Shown: positions 29,101 to 37,951 of the stretch, in pieces
Numbering within the stretch: the stretch's first letter is position 1
Layout: each line of letters begins with the position of its first letter
NCBI RefSeq assembly: GCF_024385465.1
Contig: NZ_JANFLS010000002.1
Location: 806,001 to 870,000, forward strand
Source of the DNA: Arthrobacter sp. zg-Y844
GTDB taxonomy: Bacteria > Actinomycetota > Actinomycetes > Actinomycetales > Micrococcaceae
DNA: 64,000 nucleotides
Direction: 5' to 3'
Program-made: the position numbers and the translations under genes
Notes under the pieces: generated by a model
The model's database searches: none
Told to the model about the DNA's origin: nothing
Seen by the model: only the letters and a program-made list of their open reading frames with translations

Positions 29101-29726
29101 GAAAGGAAGACCACCCGGCCGTCAATCCACATCGGGTCCGACAGGTTGCCGTCCAGTTCCGGGACGAGGCGGAGGAATTCCCCGTTGCCGTCGGCGTCGA
29201 TCCAGAGCTTTCCTGCGGTGCCGCCGCGGTAGCGCTTCCACCATGCCTGCTCCCGGGTGAGCAGACTGCCGATCACCATCGGGCGTTCATCGCCGACTGC
29301 GGGGCCCTCGGCAATGGTTTCCACCGGGCCGTACGGAAGCTTGACCGGCGCCGACCCGTCGAGAGGAACCGCGAAGGCCCAGCGGAGCCGGTTATCCTCC
29401 TGTTCCACGGAGCACGTGGCAATGGCCGCTCCGGCGGAGTTGAATCCCTTCAGGCGCGTGCTCTGGCTGCCCCAGAAGGTCAGCTGCCGGAAATTCCCGC
29501 CGTCGACGTCTGCCGTGACGATTTCCGGTGCACCGCCCTGGACCACCTGCCAGGCAAGCCGGGTTCCGTCCGGGGAGAACTTCGGGCTACGGGCCGGCAG
29601 CTGCATCGCGGAAACCCGCCAGGCGCGGCCACCGCCCACGGGAGCCATCCAGACATCGTCTTCGGCGACAAAGGTGACGAGGTTCCCGTGCAGATCGGGG
29701 TAACGGAGGTATGCAGTTGGACTCAT
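26157..29726 (-). CDS. Tricorn protease homologue (S41 peptidase)
   Basis: 1189-residue peptidase that in archaea and Streptomyces digests peptides released by the proteasome. The first 350 residues and about 440-700 form the two beta-propellers. A PDZ domain spans roughly 845-930. The C2 catalytic domain carries the expected tetrad: His near 812 in GELGTSHAYV, Ser near 1037 in EFAGSDGDIVTQ, and Glu near 1101 in NRGVEPDIEV. A low-complexity Ala/Gly/Glu insertion lies between the two propellers. Length is usual for the family (about 1070-1200). A TAGGAT hexamer ends 6 bases before the ATG, so the mRNA is probably leaderless. Confidence 0.93.
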   Translation of the reverse strand: MSPTAYLRYPDLHGNLVTFVAEDDVWMAPVGGGRAWRVSAMQLPARSPKFSPDGTRLAWQVVQGGAPEIVTADVDGGNFRQLTFWGSQSTRLKGFNSAGAAIATCSVEQEDNRLRWAFAVPLDGSAPVKLPYGPVETIAEGPAVGDERPMVIGSLLTREQAWWKRYRGGTAGKLWIDADGNGEFLRLVPELDGNLSDPMWIDGRVVFLSDHEGYGNLYSVTPQGEDLRRHTDFEGFYVRHASSDGSRIVFESAGRIWLLSSLDAEAEPLDIVLGSAGTARRPRPLNVAKHLSAVVPDTKGTASVVESHGTLHWLTHRDGPSRVIEADSTVRARLGRPLDGSRAVYVADRGGEEAIYIKDVFAELGTVAASPAAKERVPGGIPAAGAGEGNGLVLPSPVSASGAAVSAARESGSREPGHDVGTEGAESAPTGAPEAGAAAETIRVGFDRPTRVSQLVASPDGQHVGVSTEYGEVFVLDVATAELFPVASSDFGAVDQLAFSPDSQWLAWAEPSSGEGRSRIRLRSVRDTAAPVVDITDGRFSDHDPSFTTDGLYLAFLSERSFDPVYDTHRFDLSFPSSTKPFLVALAAGTPSPFGPSVSGTSPAASKNTAAGTEADAPQDTVPPVQVDAERIGDRLIAVPVPQGRYEKLRAAESGLLWQSSDIYGVTGDGRASAADRDPAARLERFDLEKKEVSVLVPALDDFEVSGDGTKVVLKHEGSVRMVPAVSRVEEDSAENIRVDLERIRIRIDPVKVWGQAFDEAWRLQRDFFWAPDMGGLDWDGVHARYRPLVQNLGSHDDLVDLLWEMHGELGTSHAYVTPVPVTEQGSGGQGFLGADLRPGAGGWEVVRILGAESSDPAATSPLTAPGADVHPGDVIAAVDGQPVPPNEGPAVLLAGAAGRTVELTVVSAGSDGAPEQRRIAVVPLRSEERLRYQNWVSANRRVVREASNGEFGYLHIPDMMANGWSQLHRDLDQEASLRGLVVDVRRNRGGHTSQLVAELIGRKVTAWSVPRGGAPTPYPAHAPRGPVVILTDEFAGSDGDIVTQVSKLRGIGPVVGTRTWGGVVGIDGRFNLVDGTVVNQPRHAYWFTGGVGWDVENRGVEPDIEVAFPPHAYVAGDDPQLEHGVGILREMLSELPTDEPPAMSGYRNLQPAPLPKRPQEHTEEADPSLPAPVSAGAGADAASRDSRH

Positions 29727-29732
29727 GGGACG

Positions 29733-29738
29733 ATCCTA
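29733..29738 (-). promoter_or_regulatory. -10 element TAGGAT, leaderless start of the tricorn gene
   Basis: TAGGAT on the minus strand ends 6 bases before the ATG at 29726. No ribosome site is present. Confidence 0.55.
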
Positions 29739-29774
29739 TCTTTCGCCGCTGCCTTGTCCGTGTAGGCTGCTGCC

Positions 29775-31721
29775 TCATTGCGGAGCCAGGATGCGGCTGA
29801 TCCGCCATTCTCCCCCGCTTCGCACCAGCATCAGCAGCACCTCCTGCTGCTGTGCCTGCCCGTGACGCAGCACGGCACCGGCGCTGTCTACCTGCGTGTA
29901 GCCGGATACCCGCAACCGAACGCGCAGCTCCGCCGTTGCCGTTCCCTGCGCCGCCGGGGCAGCCCCGCTGCCGTCCACCACGGCTGCCTCCATGACCAGT
30001 CCGGACAGGGCATGCCCTTCAGCAGCGAGCCGCGCAACCTGCTCCTGATCGGCCTGCAGCGCTTCCGACCCCGGGGCATTCACGTAGTGAAGCAGCGACG
30101 GGTCCGCACTGGCAAAGGCCCTGCTCCGCAGTTCGGCGAGCGCGGGCAGGGCCTGTGCCGGATCCTCCGCCGCGGTCACTGCCCGGAGTGACTCCACGGT
30201 TTCTGCGGGTCCCCCCGGTGCGGGCTGTGTTGGAGCTTCCATCGTTGAAGCTTCCGGCGTTGGTGTCGGCGGAGCAGCGGGCGAAGGAGCGGAGGTGCCC
30301 CGGGCAGCCCCCTGGGAACCGCCGGGTGGATTATCCGGGGCACCGGCGCCGGCACCGCGGGCACGCAGGAGATCAGGGGCGGCGAGCGCTATCCCGGCAA
30401 GAAGCAGGACCGCAACAACCACCACCGCGGCTGCCACGGGGAACACCCTGCGTCCCATGGGGGAACTACGGGACCCGCGGCCGCGTAGAGCGTGCTGACG
30501 GTCCCTGCGGGTCCCCGGGGCCTGGCCCCGGGCGGCATTCTCTTCGAGGCTCCGCTCCCGAACCACCGGTGCCCGATCCGCGTCAGTCCCGCCCCCTGGC
30601 AAAGCGTTCCCCCGCCTGCCGCTTCCCCACCGGGCATTCCCCCACCAGCCCCTCCCCGCCGCACCCGGCATCCGGGCCATTCCCCGCGCCTGCCCTCGTC
30701 CGCGCCCCTGCCTTCGTCCCAGCGCCCTGCTGCGTCCCCCTTCCGGTTCCCGTCCTCCAGCTACACCGGACGGACCCCGCTTACCCCGCCAGCGCTTCCG
30801 TTTCTCCGTCCCGGCTCCGGCGGAACCGGTACGGCGCGTCAGCAGCTCCGGATGAACGTCCGGATGGACGGCGGCCACCAGGTCTACCGGCAGCGCAGGA
30901 GCGCTCCGGAACGCTGCCGCCGCAAATTCGTCGGCTGCGGGCCGTTCGGCAGGATCCTCCGCCAATCCCGCTTCCAGCAGGGCCGGCAGCTCGCGGCCGA
31001 CGCCCGGAACCAGAATCGACAGCGGGGGACGGTCGCGGCTGGGCGGAGGAGTCCGCCCGGTCAGCAGAAACCAGCCCGCGGCGGCCAGCGCATACATATC
31101 CATTGCCGCCCCCAGCGCCGGCTCTGCGGCGTCCGTGCTCTCCGGCGCAGAGAACCCGGGTGTCCCCAGGCGCCGTACCCCGGGCTCTCCCAGCAGCCGA
31201 CCCGAGCCGAAATCCGCCAGCAGCGGCCTGCCCTCGGAAGTGAACAGGATGTTGCCCGGTGATACGTCCCCGTGGGCCGCACCCCGGGCATGGAGGTACC
31301 CCAGGGCTTCGGCTATCCCCACGAGGATGCTGACCGCCTCTCCGGGCCGGACCGGACCCCGGGCAGCCACCAGACCCGCAGCGCTGCCGCCGGCCGCGTA
31401 TCCGCAGATGAGGCCCGCACCGTGATTCGTCTCGACCACCGCGTAAATCCGCAGCAGATGCGGGTGCTCCAGGCGGGCGAGGATATTGACCTCCCGTCGG
31501 GCTTCGAAGGCGTTCAACGCCCCGCCTCCCCCGGTTGCCGGGACTTTCAGCGCGAACGGAGCGCCGTCGTCGTCACGCACCAGCCACACGGCAGCGCTGC
31601 CGCCTACTCCCAGCAATCGCTCTATCCGGAAACCGGGCACCTCGGGTGCGGGAGGTACCGGATTTCCGCCACTGGCCGCGGGATGTTCCGCCGGGGGTTC
31701 CGCCGGCTGAGTCGTGTCCAT
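29775..31721 (-). CDS. Membrane-anchored serine/threonine protein kinase
   Basis: 648 residues. The kinase domain spans about 31-275: glycine loop LGVGGSAAVW, ATP-binding K59, E77 in the C helix, catalytic loop HGDVSPGN (150-157) and DFG at 170-172. The catalytic Asp152 and Asn157 are present but the usual Arg of HRD is Gly, so activity may not depend on activation-loop phosphorylation. Residues 300-420 are a basic low-complexity linker. One membrane helix spans about 426-449. The extracellular 200 residues end in a domain with VTAAEDPAQALPAL and LRVRLRVSGY, possibly NTF2-like. An AAGAAT lies 8 bases before the ATG. Confidence 0.8.
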   Translation of the reverse strand: MDTTQPAEPPAEHPAASGGNPVPPAPEVPGFRIERLLGVGGSAAVWLVRDDDGAPFALKVPATGGGGALNAFEARREVNILARLEHPHLLRIYAVVETNHGAGLICGYAAGGSAAGLVAARGPVRPGEAVSILVGIAEALGYLHARGAAHGDVSPGNILFTSEGRPLLADFGSGRLLGEPGVRRLGTPGFSAPESTDAAEPALGAAMDMYALAAAGWFLLTGRTPPPSRDRPPLSILVPGVGRELPALLEAGLAEDPAERPAADEFAAAAFRSAPALPVDLVAAVHPDVHPELLTRRTGSAGAGTEKRKRWRGKRGPSGVAGGREPEGGRSRALGRRQGRGRGQARGMARMPGAAGRGWWGNARWGSGRRGNALPGGGTDADRAPVVRERSLEENAARGQAPGTRRDRQHALRGRGSRSSPMGRRVFPVAAAVVVVAVLLLAGIALAAPDLLRARGAGAGAPDNPPGGSQGAARGTSAPSPAAPPTPTPEASTMEAPTQPAPGGPAETVESLRAVTAAEDPAQALPALAELRSRAFASADPSLLHYVNAPGSEALQADQEQVARLAAEGHALSGLVMEAAVVDGSGAAPAAQGTATAELRVRLRVSGYTQVDSAGAVLRHGQAQQQEVLLMLVRSGGEWRISRILAPQ

Positions 31722-31854
31722 GAAAGCAGATTCTTACCCTCCACACGGACCGCGGAGCAGTTATCCACAAGGTAGCGGGACCCGCGGGAAGACCAGGAAA
31801 ACGCCCCTGGCCGGGCAGGCCTGAAGTGTGGTCCACATTACGTCTGCGGGGGTC

Positions 31855-31860
31855 TAGGCT
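31855..31860 (+). promoter_or_regulatory. -10 element TAGGCT, leaderless start of lipB
   Basis: TAGGCT ends 7 bases before the lipB ATG at 31868, so the mRNA probably begins at or beside the start codon. Confidence 0.6.
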
Positions 31861-31867
31861 AGTGGCC

Positions 31868-32596
31868 ATGGCTTTGGAGTTCACCCGCGTAGGCCTGTCT
31901 CCGCACTACGTGGAATATTCAGCAGGCTGGGACCTCCAGCAGCAACTGCACCGGCAGGTACGTGAGGGCAAGGCGCCGAACACGGTGCTGCTGCTTGAGC
32001 ACACCCCTGTATATACCGCCGGACGGCGTACGGAGCCGCACGAGCGGCCTTTCGACGGAACTGAAGTGGTCAACGTGGACCGGGGCGGGAAGCTGACCTG
32101 GCACGGTCCGGGACAGCTCGTGGGATATCCGATCCTGAAGCTCGCCGATCCCGCGCGCGTGCTGGCCTATGTTGACGCCCTGGAAGCGGCGGTCATCAGC
32201 GTGCTGCAGGACTACAAAATCCCCGGCGTCCGGGTCGAAGGGCGTTCGGGGGTGTGGATCCGCGGAGACGGGCAACCTTTCGGGCGTCCGGACCGCAAGA
32301 TTGCTGCCGTCGGTATCCGCGTCCACGAGGGTGTCACCATGCATGGATTCTCGCTGAACTGCAGCAATGATCTGGCGCCCTACAGCCAGATCATCGCCTG
32401 CGGCATCAGCGACGCGGGAACCACGTCGATCAGCGTCGAGACGGGACAAGCAGTGTCCCCGGCCGACGTCGTCGCCCGCGTGGAAGACGAACTTGCCGCC
32501 CGCGAGGCGGACCTGACCGGCACCACCCCCTCGAAGAACTTCCCCGGCATCGGCGCCGTCCCTGCCGGCGGCCGGCCGAAAGGAGCCCTGCTGTGA
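31868..32596 (+). CDS. lipB: Octanoyl-(ACP)-protein N-octanoyltransferase
   Basis: 242-residue enzyme that moves octanoate from acyl carrier protein to lipoyl-domain lysines. Family signature [17 protein letters not shown]; catalytic Lys in RKIAAVGIR and Cys in [11 protein letters not shown]. The ATG at 31868 gives the normal N-terminus; the longer frame from 31826 would run through the promoter. It overlaps lipA by four bases and serves the nearby E2. Confidence 0.96.
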   Translation: MALEFTRVGLSPHYVEYSAGWDLQQQLHRQVREGKAPNTVLLLEHTPVYTAGRRTEPHERPFDGTEVVNVDRGGKLTWHGPGQLVGYPILKLADPARVLAYVDALEAAVISVLQDYKIPGVRVEGRSGVWIRGDGQPFGRPDRKIAAVGIRVHEGVTMHGFSLNCSNDLAPYSQIIACGISDAGTTSISVETGQAVSPADVVARVEDELAAREADLTGTTPSKNFPGIGAVPAGGRPKGALL

Positions 32597-33597
32597 CCCT
32601 CGCCCCTGAAGGCCGGCGCCTGCTGCGCATTGAACAGCGCAACGCCGCCGTCCCCGTGGAACGAAAGCCCGAATGGATCAAGGCCAAGGTAAACATGGGC
32701 CCTGAATACGTGGAGCTGAAGAAGCAGGTGAAGAAGGAAGGCCTGCACACCGTCTGCGAGGAAGCGGGCTGCCCCAATATCTTCGAATGCTGGGAGGACC
32801 GCGAAGCGACGTTCCTCATCGGCGGGTCCGAATGCACCCGGCGCTGCGACTTCTGCCAGATCGACACCGGCAAGCCCTCGCCGCTGGACCTGATGGAACC
32901 CACCAAGGTGGCACGCTCCGTCCAGCAGATGAACCTGCGCTACGCCACGGTCACCGGCGTGGCCCGCGACGACCTCGCGGACGAGGGCGTCTGGCTCTAT
33001 GCCGAAACGATCCGGAAAATCCACGAGCTGAACCCCGGCACCGGCGTCGAGATCCTGATTCCGGACTTCTCCGGGAAAGTGGAGCACATCATCGACATCT
33101 GCGAAGCCCTGCCCGAGGTCTTCGCCCACAACGTGGAAACGGTTCCACGCCTGTTCAAGCGCATCCGCCCCGCCTTCCGCTACGAACGGTCCCTTGACGT
33201 CATCACCCAGGGCCAGAACATGGGCATGGTTACCAAGTCCAACCTGATCCTGGGCATGGGTGAGACCCGAGCGGAAATCTCGGGCGCCCTGAAGGACCTG
33301 CGGGACTCCGGGTGCGACCTGATCACCATCACCCAGTACCTGCGCCCCAGCGAACGCCACCTGCCGGTGGACCGCTGGGTCAAGCCGCAGGAATTCGTCG
33401 AGATCAGCACCGAAGCCGAGGAACTGGGTTTCCTCGGCGTCATGAGCGGCCCGCTGGTGCGCTCCTCCTACCGTGCCGGGAGGCTTTGGGCCGGGGCCAT
33501 GCGGCGCAAGGGCCGCGAGCTGCCTCCGCAGCTGGCGCACATCGAGGATTCGGGAAGCACGCTCCAGGAGGCCTCCTCCATCCTCGCCCGCGGGTGA
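32593..33597 (+). CDS. lipA: Lipoyl synthase (radical SAM)
   Basis: 334-residue enzyme that inserts two sulfurs into protein-bound octanoate. The auxiliary cluster cysteines C55, C60 and C66 ([12 protein letters not shown]) and the radical-SAM cysteines C81, C85 and C88 (CTRRCDFC) are present, as is the C-terminal RSSYRAG. It starts with GTG inside the lipB stop (GTGA). Length is standard. Confidence 0.97.
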   Translation: MTLAPEGRRLLRIEQRNAAVPVERKPEWIKAKVNMGPEYVELKKQVKKEGLHTVCEEAGCPNIFECWEDREATFLIGGSECTRRCDFCQIDTGKPSPLDLMEPTKVARSVQQMNLRYATVTGVARDDLADEGVWLYAETIRKIHELNPGTGVEILIPDFSGKVEHIIDICEALPEVFAHNVETVPRLFKRIRPAFRYERSLDVITQGQNMGMVTKSNLILGMGETRAEISGALKDLRDSGCDLITITQYLRPSERHLPVDRWVKPQEFVEISTEAEELGFLGVMSGPLVRSSYRAGRLWAGAMRRKGRELPPQLAHIEDSGSTLQEASSILARG

Positions 33598-33690
33598 CGG
33601 CGGCCCGGTTCCCCGGGCACTGCGCCGCCCCCTGCCTCCCCGACTGCCGCCCAACCGTGCAGCCTTCCTAACCGCACGCCTTACATCACG

Positions 33691-33696
33691 TAGAAT
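33691..33696 (+). promoter_or_regulatory. -10 element TAGAAT before the DUF4191 gene
   Basis: TAGAAT ends 9 bases before the ATG at 33706, leaving no room for a ribosome site; a leaderless or near-leaderless mRNA is predicted. Confidence 0.55.
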
Positions 33697-33705
33697 GAAC
33701 TCATT

Positions 33706-34458
33706 ATGGCCAAAAGCACCGATTCAGACGCATCCCAGAGCGCCCGCAAAGGCGTCTTTTCCCGCAAGCCGAAGGGGGAAAAGAAGCCCAAGAAGGAAGG
33801 GCGCATGAAGCAGATTGCCCAGGTCTTCAAGATGACCCGGCGCAATGACCCCAACGTCGTATGGCTGATGCTCGGCGCGTTCCTCGGCATCATCGCCGTG
33901 GGCCTGCTGATCGGCTTCCTGATCGACAACTGGATCACGATGCTCATCATCGCCATCCCGCTCGGCCTGCTCGCGGCAGTGTTCATCCTGTCCCGCCGTG
34001 CAGAGCGGGCGGCATTCACGCAGATTGAAGGCCAGCCGGGAGCCTCCGGCGCCGCCCTGAGCGTGCTGCGCCGCGGCTGGATCCTTGAGGAACAGCCCGT
34101 CGCCGTGAACCCCCGCACCCAGGAAGCCGTGTTCCGGGCCATCGGCCGTCCCGGCATCGTCCTGGTCACCGAAGGCTCGCCCGCCCGCGCCAAGGCACTT
34201 GCCGACGGCGAACGCCGCCGGATGAACCGGATCGTTCCCAAGGTTCCGATCACAGTCATCCAGACCGGCCGCGGCGAAGGCCAGGTTCCGCTGTCCAAGG
34301 TGGCCACCACAGCCAAGAAGCTTCCCAAGGCACTGACCAAGCAGGAAGTCGCCACCGTCAACAAGCGACTCTCCGCGCTTGGCACCCGGCTGCCGATCCC
34401 CAAGGGCATCGACCCCTACCGTGCCCGTCCGGACCGCAAGGCAACCCGCGGACGCTAG
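33706..34458 (+). CDS. DUF4191 domain-containing membrane protein
   Basis: 250 residues, orthologous in position and type to M. tuberculosis Rv2219. The first 40 residues are strongly basic. Two adjacent membrane helices follow (about 62-82 and 85-102), then a cytoplasmic domain rich in basic residues with LRRGWILEEQPVAVNPRTQ. Function unknown; the synteny with lipA and glnA is conserved across actinobacteria. Confidence 0.85.
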   Translation: MAKSTDSDASQSARKGVFSRKPKGEKKPKKEGRMKQIAQVFKMTRRNDPNVVWLMLGAFLGIIAVGLLIGFLIDNWITMLIIAIPLGLLAAVFILSRRAERAAFTQIEGQPGASGAALSVLRRGWILEEQPVAVNPRTQEAVFRAIGRPGIVLVTEGSPARAKALADGERRRMNRIVPKVPITVIQTGRGEGQVPLSKVATTAKKLPKALTKQEVATVNKRLSALGTRLPIPKGIDPYRARPDRKATRGR

Positions 34459-34471
34459 CCGATTCTCCACC

Positions 34472-34504
34472 AAAAGGGCCCCTTTACCGGGGGCCCTTTT
34501 GTTT
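34472..34504 (+). terminator. Rho-independent terminator after the DUF4191 gene
   Basis: An 11-bp stem AAAAGGGCCCC with its complement (34472-34482 and 34490-34500) is followed by GTTTT. It can serve both the plus-strand DUF4191 gene and, with its A run, the convergent epimerase gene. Confidence 0.9.
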
Positions 34505-34509
34505 TGCCC

Positions 34510-35571
34510 TTAGCTCCCTTCCGGCAGCAGGGCCTTCGCGTCCTCGAGCCGGGCCAGCAGGTCGCGTTCTTCCGCCGGGGTGAGTCCCGCGCCGCGCGGA
34601 CGTCCGACGCCGGCGGCTTCCTCCCAGGCGAGGGTGTCCTTGAGCGTCTGCCGCAGCGGCCGGAGGCGTAGTCCGGCGGAACGCGCCCGTGCATTGGACC
34701 GGGCGTTCATGCCGTGCCAGTCCGGGTCTTCCAACCAGAGCGGCAGCGGCCGGGGGCCGGACCACTCGTTCACGCCCTGCTCACGGAGCCATTGCGGCGC
34801 TGCCGGGACGGTGATCCGCGGAGGGGCCGGGTCCGCCACCCGTGAGTTCCGTGCAGGTGGCTCCCCGGCTCCTGCTGCCGCCGCTGCCTCGGCCAGGTGC
34901 TCCGTGAACGGCGCTGTCTCCCCCACGGCGTTGAACACTCCGGCGGTCCGCTGCTCAGCCACCCGCACGAGCCACTGCGCCAGGTCCCGGACGTCGATGA
35001 GCTGCGTAGGCTGGTTCGGCACGTCCGGCACGAGGACAGGCCCGCCCTGGGCGAACCGCAGCGGCCAGTATCCGCTGCGCCCCGAGGTATCCCCCGGGCC
35101 GCCTATCAGCCCGGCGCGGACCAGGGCATGGGAGCCGGCACCGAAGCCTGCAGCGACGGCCTGCTCACAGGCGACCTTGGCGGGACCGTAGCTTTCCATG
35201 CTGTCCATGACGTCCGCCGCCAGGGGCGCCAGCAGCGGGGCGTCCTCCGCCTGGCCGAGTTCACGTTGGCTGGCATAGACGTTGCCGGTGGAGACAAACA
35301 CATAGAAGCACCCGCCGGACCTCAGGTCGCGGACGGAGCGTCGCACCTGCCCGGGCTGGCGGGAGACGTCGATGACAGCGTCCCAGTGCTCCCCTGCGGC
35401 GGCTGCGAGGCCGTCGTCGGCGTCGCGGTCCACCCGTAGGAAATCCGCTCCAGCCGGCGGCTCGCCGGAGCTTCCGCGGGCGGCGCACGTAACGTCGTGG
35501 CCTGCGGCCAGCGCGGCGGCGGCGGTCTGATGTCCAAGCCAGGCGGTTCCGCCCAGAATCAGTAGTTTCAT
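34510..35571 (-). CDS. NAD-dependent epimerase/dehydratase family protein
   Basis: 353-residue Rossmann-fold protein. The nucleotide site is GGTAWLGHQ at residues 8-16, and the SDR-type catalytic stretch appears as SYGPAKVACEQ. Extended short-chain dehydrogenases of this kind act on nucleotide sugars or related carbonyls; the substrate is not predictable. The ATG at 35571 gives MKLLILGG, the usual start for this family. Confidence 0.82.
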   Translation of the reverse strand: MKLLILGGTAWLGHQTAAAALAAGHDVTCAARGSSGEPPAGADFLRVDRDADDGLAAAAGEHWDAVIDVSRQPGQVRRSVRDLRSGGCFYVFVSTGNVYASQRELGQAEDAPLLAPLAADVMDSMESYGPAKVACEQAVAAGFGAGSHALVRAGLIGGPGDTSGRSGYWPLRFAQGGPVLVPDVPNQPTQLIDVRDLAQWLVRVAEQRTAGVFNAVGETAPFTEHLAEAAAAAGAGEPPARNSRVADPAPPRITVPAAPQWLREQGVNEWSGPRPLPLWLEDPDWHGMNARSNARARSAGLRLRPLRQTLKDTLAWEEAAGVGRPRGAGLTPAEERDLLARLEDAKALLPEGS

Positions 35572-35609
35572 ATGCAGGAATCTGCCAGATTCCTGCAGTT
35601 CCGGGAAGC

Positions 35610-36050
35610 CTAGTGTTTAACCTTCACCAGCACGGTACCCAGGGCCCGGTCGTGCAGGCCGCGCTGGTCGGCGTCGAACACCACTGCCGGAATCACCAGG
35701 CACAGCAGCAGCGTGCGGACAATCGCTGCCGGGATTCCCGCCGCGCGGCCGTCCATTTTCTGCACCTGCAGGCTGAACACACGGTGCCCGATGCTGTAAC
35801 CGAGCAGGCTGACGAGCAGGATCTGCTCGACGGCGAAGATCGCCAGGATGGCGAAGTCATCTCCGCCGAAGAGCCAGTAGGCAATGAGCGAGGCGATGGC
35901 CCAGTCGATGACCAAGGCGCCCAGGCGGGGGCCGACGCGAGCAATGGACCCCGGGCCGGTACGCGGGCGGCCGAGGCGTTTGCCCGGCCACGTGCTCTCA
36001 TCGGAGGGAGGGCCTTCCAGCCAGGAACCTATATCGCTTCTATCGACCAC
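35610..36050 (-). CDS. RDD-family membrane protein
   Basis: 146 residues. RVGPRLGALVIDWAIASL carries the Arg and Asp of the RDD signature. About three hydrophobic segments follow. Orthologous in position to M. tuberculosis Rv2219A. Function unknown; RDD proteins are suspected transporters. Start GTG at 36050 lies 6 bases after a TAGTCT hexamer. Confidence 0.85.
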   Translation of the reverse strand: MVDRSDIGSWLEGPPSDESTWPGKRLGRPRTGPGSIARVGPRLGALVIDWAIASLIAYWLFGGDDFAILAIFAVEQILLVSLLGYSIGHRVFSLQVQKMDGRAAGIPAAIVRTLLLCLVIPAVVFDADQRGLHDRALGTVLVKVKH

Positions 36051-36056
36051 GGTTAA

Positions 36057-36062
36057 AGACTA
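36057..36062 (-). promoter_or_regulatory. -10 element TAGTCT, leaderless start of the RDD gene
   Basis: TAGTCT on the minus strand ends 6 bases before the GTG at 36050. Confidence 0.5.
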
Positions 36063-36147
36063 CCCGGGTGGCAGCGGCGGAAATAAACACTCCATTATCA
36101 CTGTCCCCCGAGGATGCGGATAGGGTGGAAGGGAGACCATCGACTGC

Positions 36148-36185
36148 GTAACGTACCGGAAACACATGTGTCACCGCCGGGAAAC
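36148..36185 (+). promoter_or_regulatory. GlnR operator upstream of glnA
   Basis: Four half-sites at exact 6-base spacing read GTAAC, GAAAC, GTCAC and GAAAC (36148-36152, 36159-36163, 36170-36174, 36181-36185). This matches the actinobacterial GlnR consensus gTnAC-n6-GAAAC-n6-GTnAC-n6-GAAAC completely. A TAGGGT at 36194-36199 could be the -10 it acts on, and another TAGGGT lies near 36122. The glnA leader is then about 90 bases. Confidence 0.88.
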
Positions 36186-36297
36186 CCGGCCCCTTTAGGG
36201 TCATGGTGAGGCGCCGGACGTTCAAAGGGCCCGGCGCCAGCCAGGTCTTGCAGCCCGAGGTCTTCCACCCAAACAGTTGTATAGGAGTACATAAACG

Positions 36298-37722
36298 ATG
36301 TTCAAGAACGCGGACGAAGTCCTCAGGTTCATCGCTGACGAGCAAGTGAAGTTCGTCGACATCCGATTCACCGACGTACCCGGAGTGCAGCAGCACTTCA
36401 ACGTGCCGGCCAAAACCGTAGATGCCGATTTCTTCGTCAACGGTCAGCTGTTCGACGGCTCGTCCATCCGCGGCTTCCAGGGCATTGCAGAGTCCGACAT
36501 GCAGCTCATCCCGGATGTCACGACGGCGTTTATTGATCCCTTCCGCATCGAGAAGACCCTGGCGCTGAACTTCTCGATCGTGAACCCCCGCACCGGCGAG
36601 CCGTACCACCGCGACCCGCGCGGCGTTGCCGAGCGTGCCGAGGCGTACCTGGCCTCCACCGGCATCGCCGATACGGCTTTCTTCGGTTCCGAGGCTGAGT
36701 TCTACATCTTCGACAACGTCCAGTACGAGTCCTCCCCCAAGGGCAGCTTCTACAAGGTGGACTCCGAGGAGGCACCCTGGAACAGCGGCCGCGAGGAAGA
36801 GGGCGGCAACCTGGGCAACAAGACCCCGTACAAGGGCGGCTACTTCCCCGTGGCACCCGTGGACAAGCAGGCCGACCTGCGCGACGCCATCAGCGTGGAG
36901 CTGGACAACGTGGGCCTCGAAGTCGAGCGTGCCCACCACGAGGTCGGCGGTGCCGGCCAGGCCGAAATCAACTACAAGTTCACCACCCTGACGCACGCGG
37001 CAGACGATCTGCAGAAGTTCAAGTACATCGTCAAGAACGTTGCCGATGCCTGGGGCAAGTCCGCCACCTTCATGCCGAAGCCGATCTTCGGTGACAACGG
37101 TTCGGGCATGCACTGCCACCAGTCGCTCTGGAACGGCGGCGTGCCGCTGTTCTACGACGAGAAGGGCTACGCCGGCCTGTCCGACCTGGCCCGCTGGTAC
37201 ATCGGCGGCCTGCTCAAGCACGCCTCGGCCGTGCTTGCCTTCACCAACCCGACGGTCAACTCCTACCGCCGCCTGGTCAAGGGCTTCGAAGCTCCCGTGA
37301 ACATGGTCTACTCGCAGGGCAACCGTTCCGCCGCTATCCGTATCCCGATCACCGGTTCCAACCCGAAGGCCAAGCGCCTCGAGTTCCGCGCTCCGGACCC
37401 CTCCTCCAACCCTTACCTGGCGTTCTCCGCACAGCTGATGGCGGGCCTGGACGGCATCAAGAACCGCATCGAGCCGGCAGACCCGATCGACAAGGACCTC
37501 TACGAACTGCCGCCCGAAGAGGCCAAGCACATCCAGAAGGCTCCGGCCTCGCTCGAAGAGGCACTGGTTGCCCTGGAGAATGACAACGAGTTCCTTCAGG
37601 CCGGCGGCGTGTTCACCCAGGACATGATCGACAGCTGGATTTCGTACAAGCGTGAATTCGAAATCCTGCCGCTTGCACTGCGCCCGAACCCGTTCGAGTT
37701 CGAGCTGTACTACGGCGTCTAA
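36298..37722 (+). CDS. glnA: Glutamine synthetase type I
   Basis: 474-residue ammonia-assimilating enzyme. [52 protein letters not shown] and NRSAAIRIP are all present. Y402 in DLYELPPEE is the adenylylation site used by GlnE, encoded 6 kb away. The gene is preceded by a perfect GlnR operator and followed by a strong terminator, so it is a single unit controlled by nitrogen both in transcription and in activity. Confidence 0.98.
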   Translation: MFKNADEVLRFIADEQVKFVDIRFTDVPGVQQHFNVPAKTVDADFFVNGQLFDGSSIRGFQGIAESDMQLIPDVTTAFIDPFRIEKTLALNFSIVNPRTGEPYHRDPRGVAERAEAYLASTGIADTAFFGSEAEFYIFDNVQYESSPKGSFYKVDSEEAPWNSGREEEGGNLGNKTPYKGGYFPVAPVDKQADLRDAISVELDNVGLEVERAHHEVGGAGQAEINYKFTTLTHAADDLQKFKYIVKNVADAWGKSATFMPKPIFGDNGSGMHCHQSLWNGGVPLFYDEKGYAGLSDLARWYIGGLLKHASAVLAFTNPTVNSYRRLVKGFEAPVNMVYSQGNRSAAIRIPITGSNPKAKRLEFRAPDPSSNPYLAFSAQLMAGLDGIKNRIEPADPIDKDLYELPPEEAKHIQKAPASLEEALVALENDNEFLQAGGVFTQDMIDSWISYKREFEILPLALRPNPFEFELYYGV

Positions 37723-37766
37723 TCCGCCTCCAAGCTGCAGCCTCCAGCCGCAGCCCGGACACCCCA

Positions 37767-37801
37767 ACCGCCTCCGCCCGTCACCGGGCGGGGGCGGTTT
37801 T
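37767..37801 (+). terminator. Rho-independent terminator after glnA
   Basis: A 14-bp stem (37767-37780 with 37785-37798) with a TCAC loop, followed by a T run. Confidence 0.9.
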
Positions 37802-37951
37802 GTCTTCCCTCGGGCTTTCGGCGTCCGCAGGGTGTCCCACGGAGTGGGGCCGGCGTGACTGCTGTAACCACTTCGGGAAACATCCGTACCGTTCCGTGGG
37901 ATGCTGTGCCGGCGGCCGAACCCTCTGCAGGACCTGCAGGCCCCCCGGCGG

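Noticed and set aside
37863-37890. Second GlnR-like site, GTAAC...GAAAC after glnA
   Set aside because: The spacing is 8 rather than 6, only two half-sites are present, and no promoter lies nearby.
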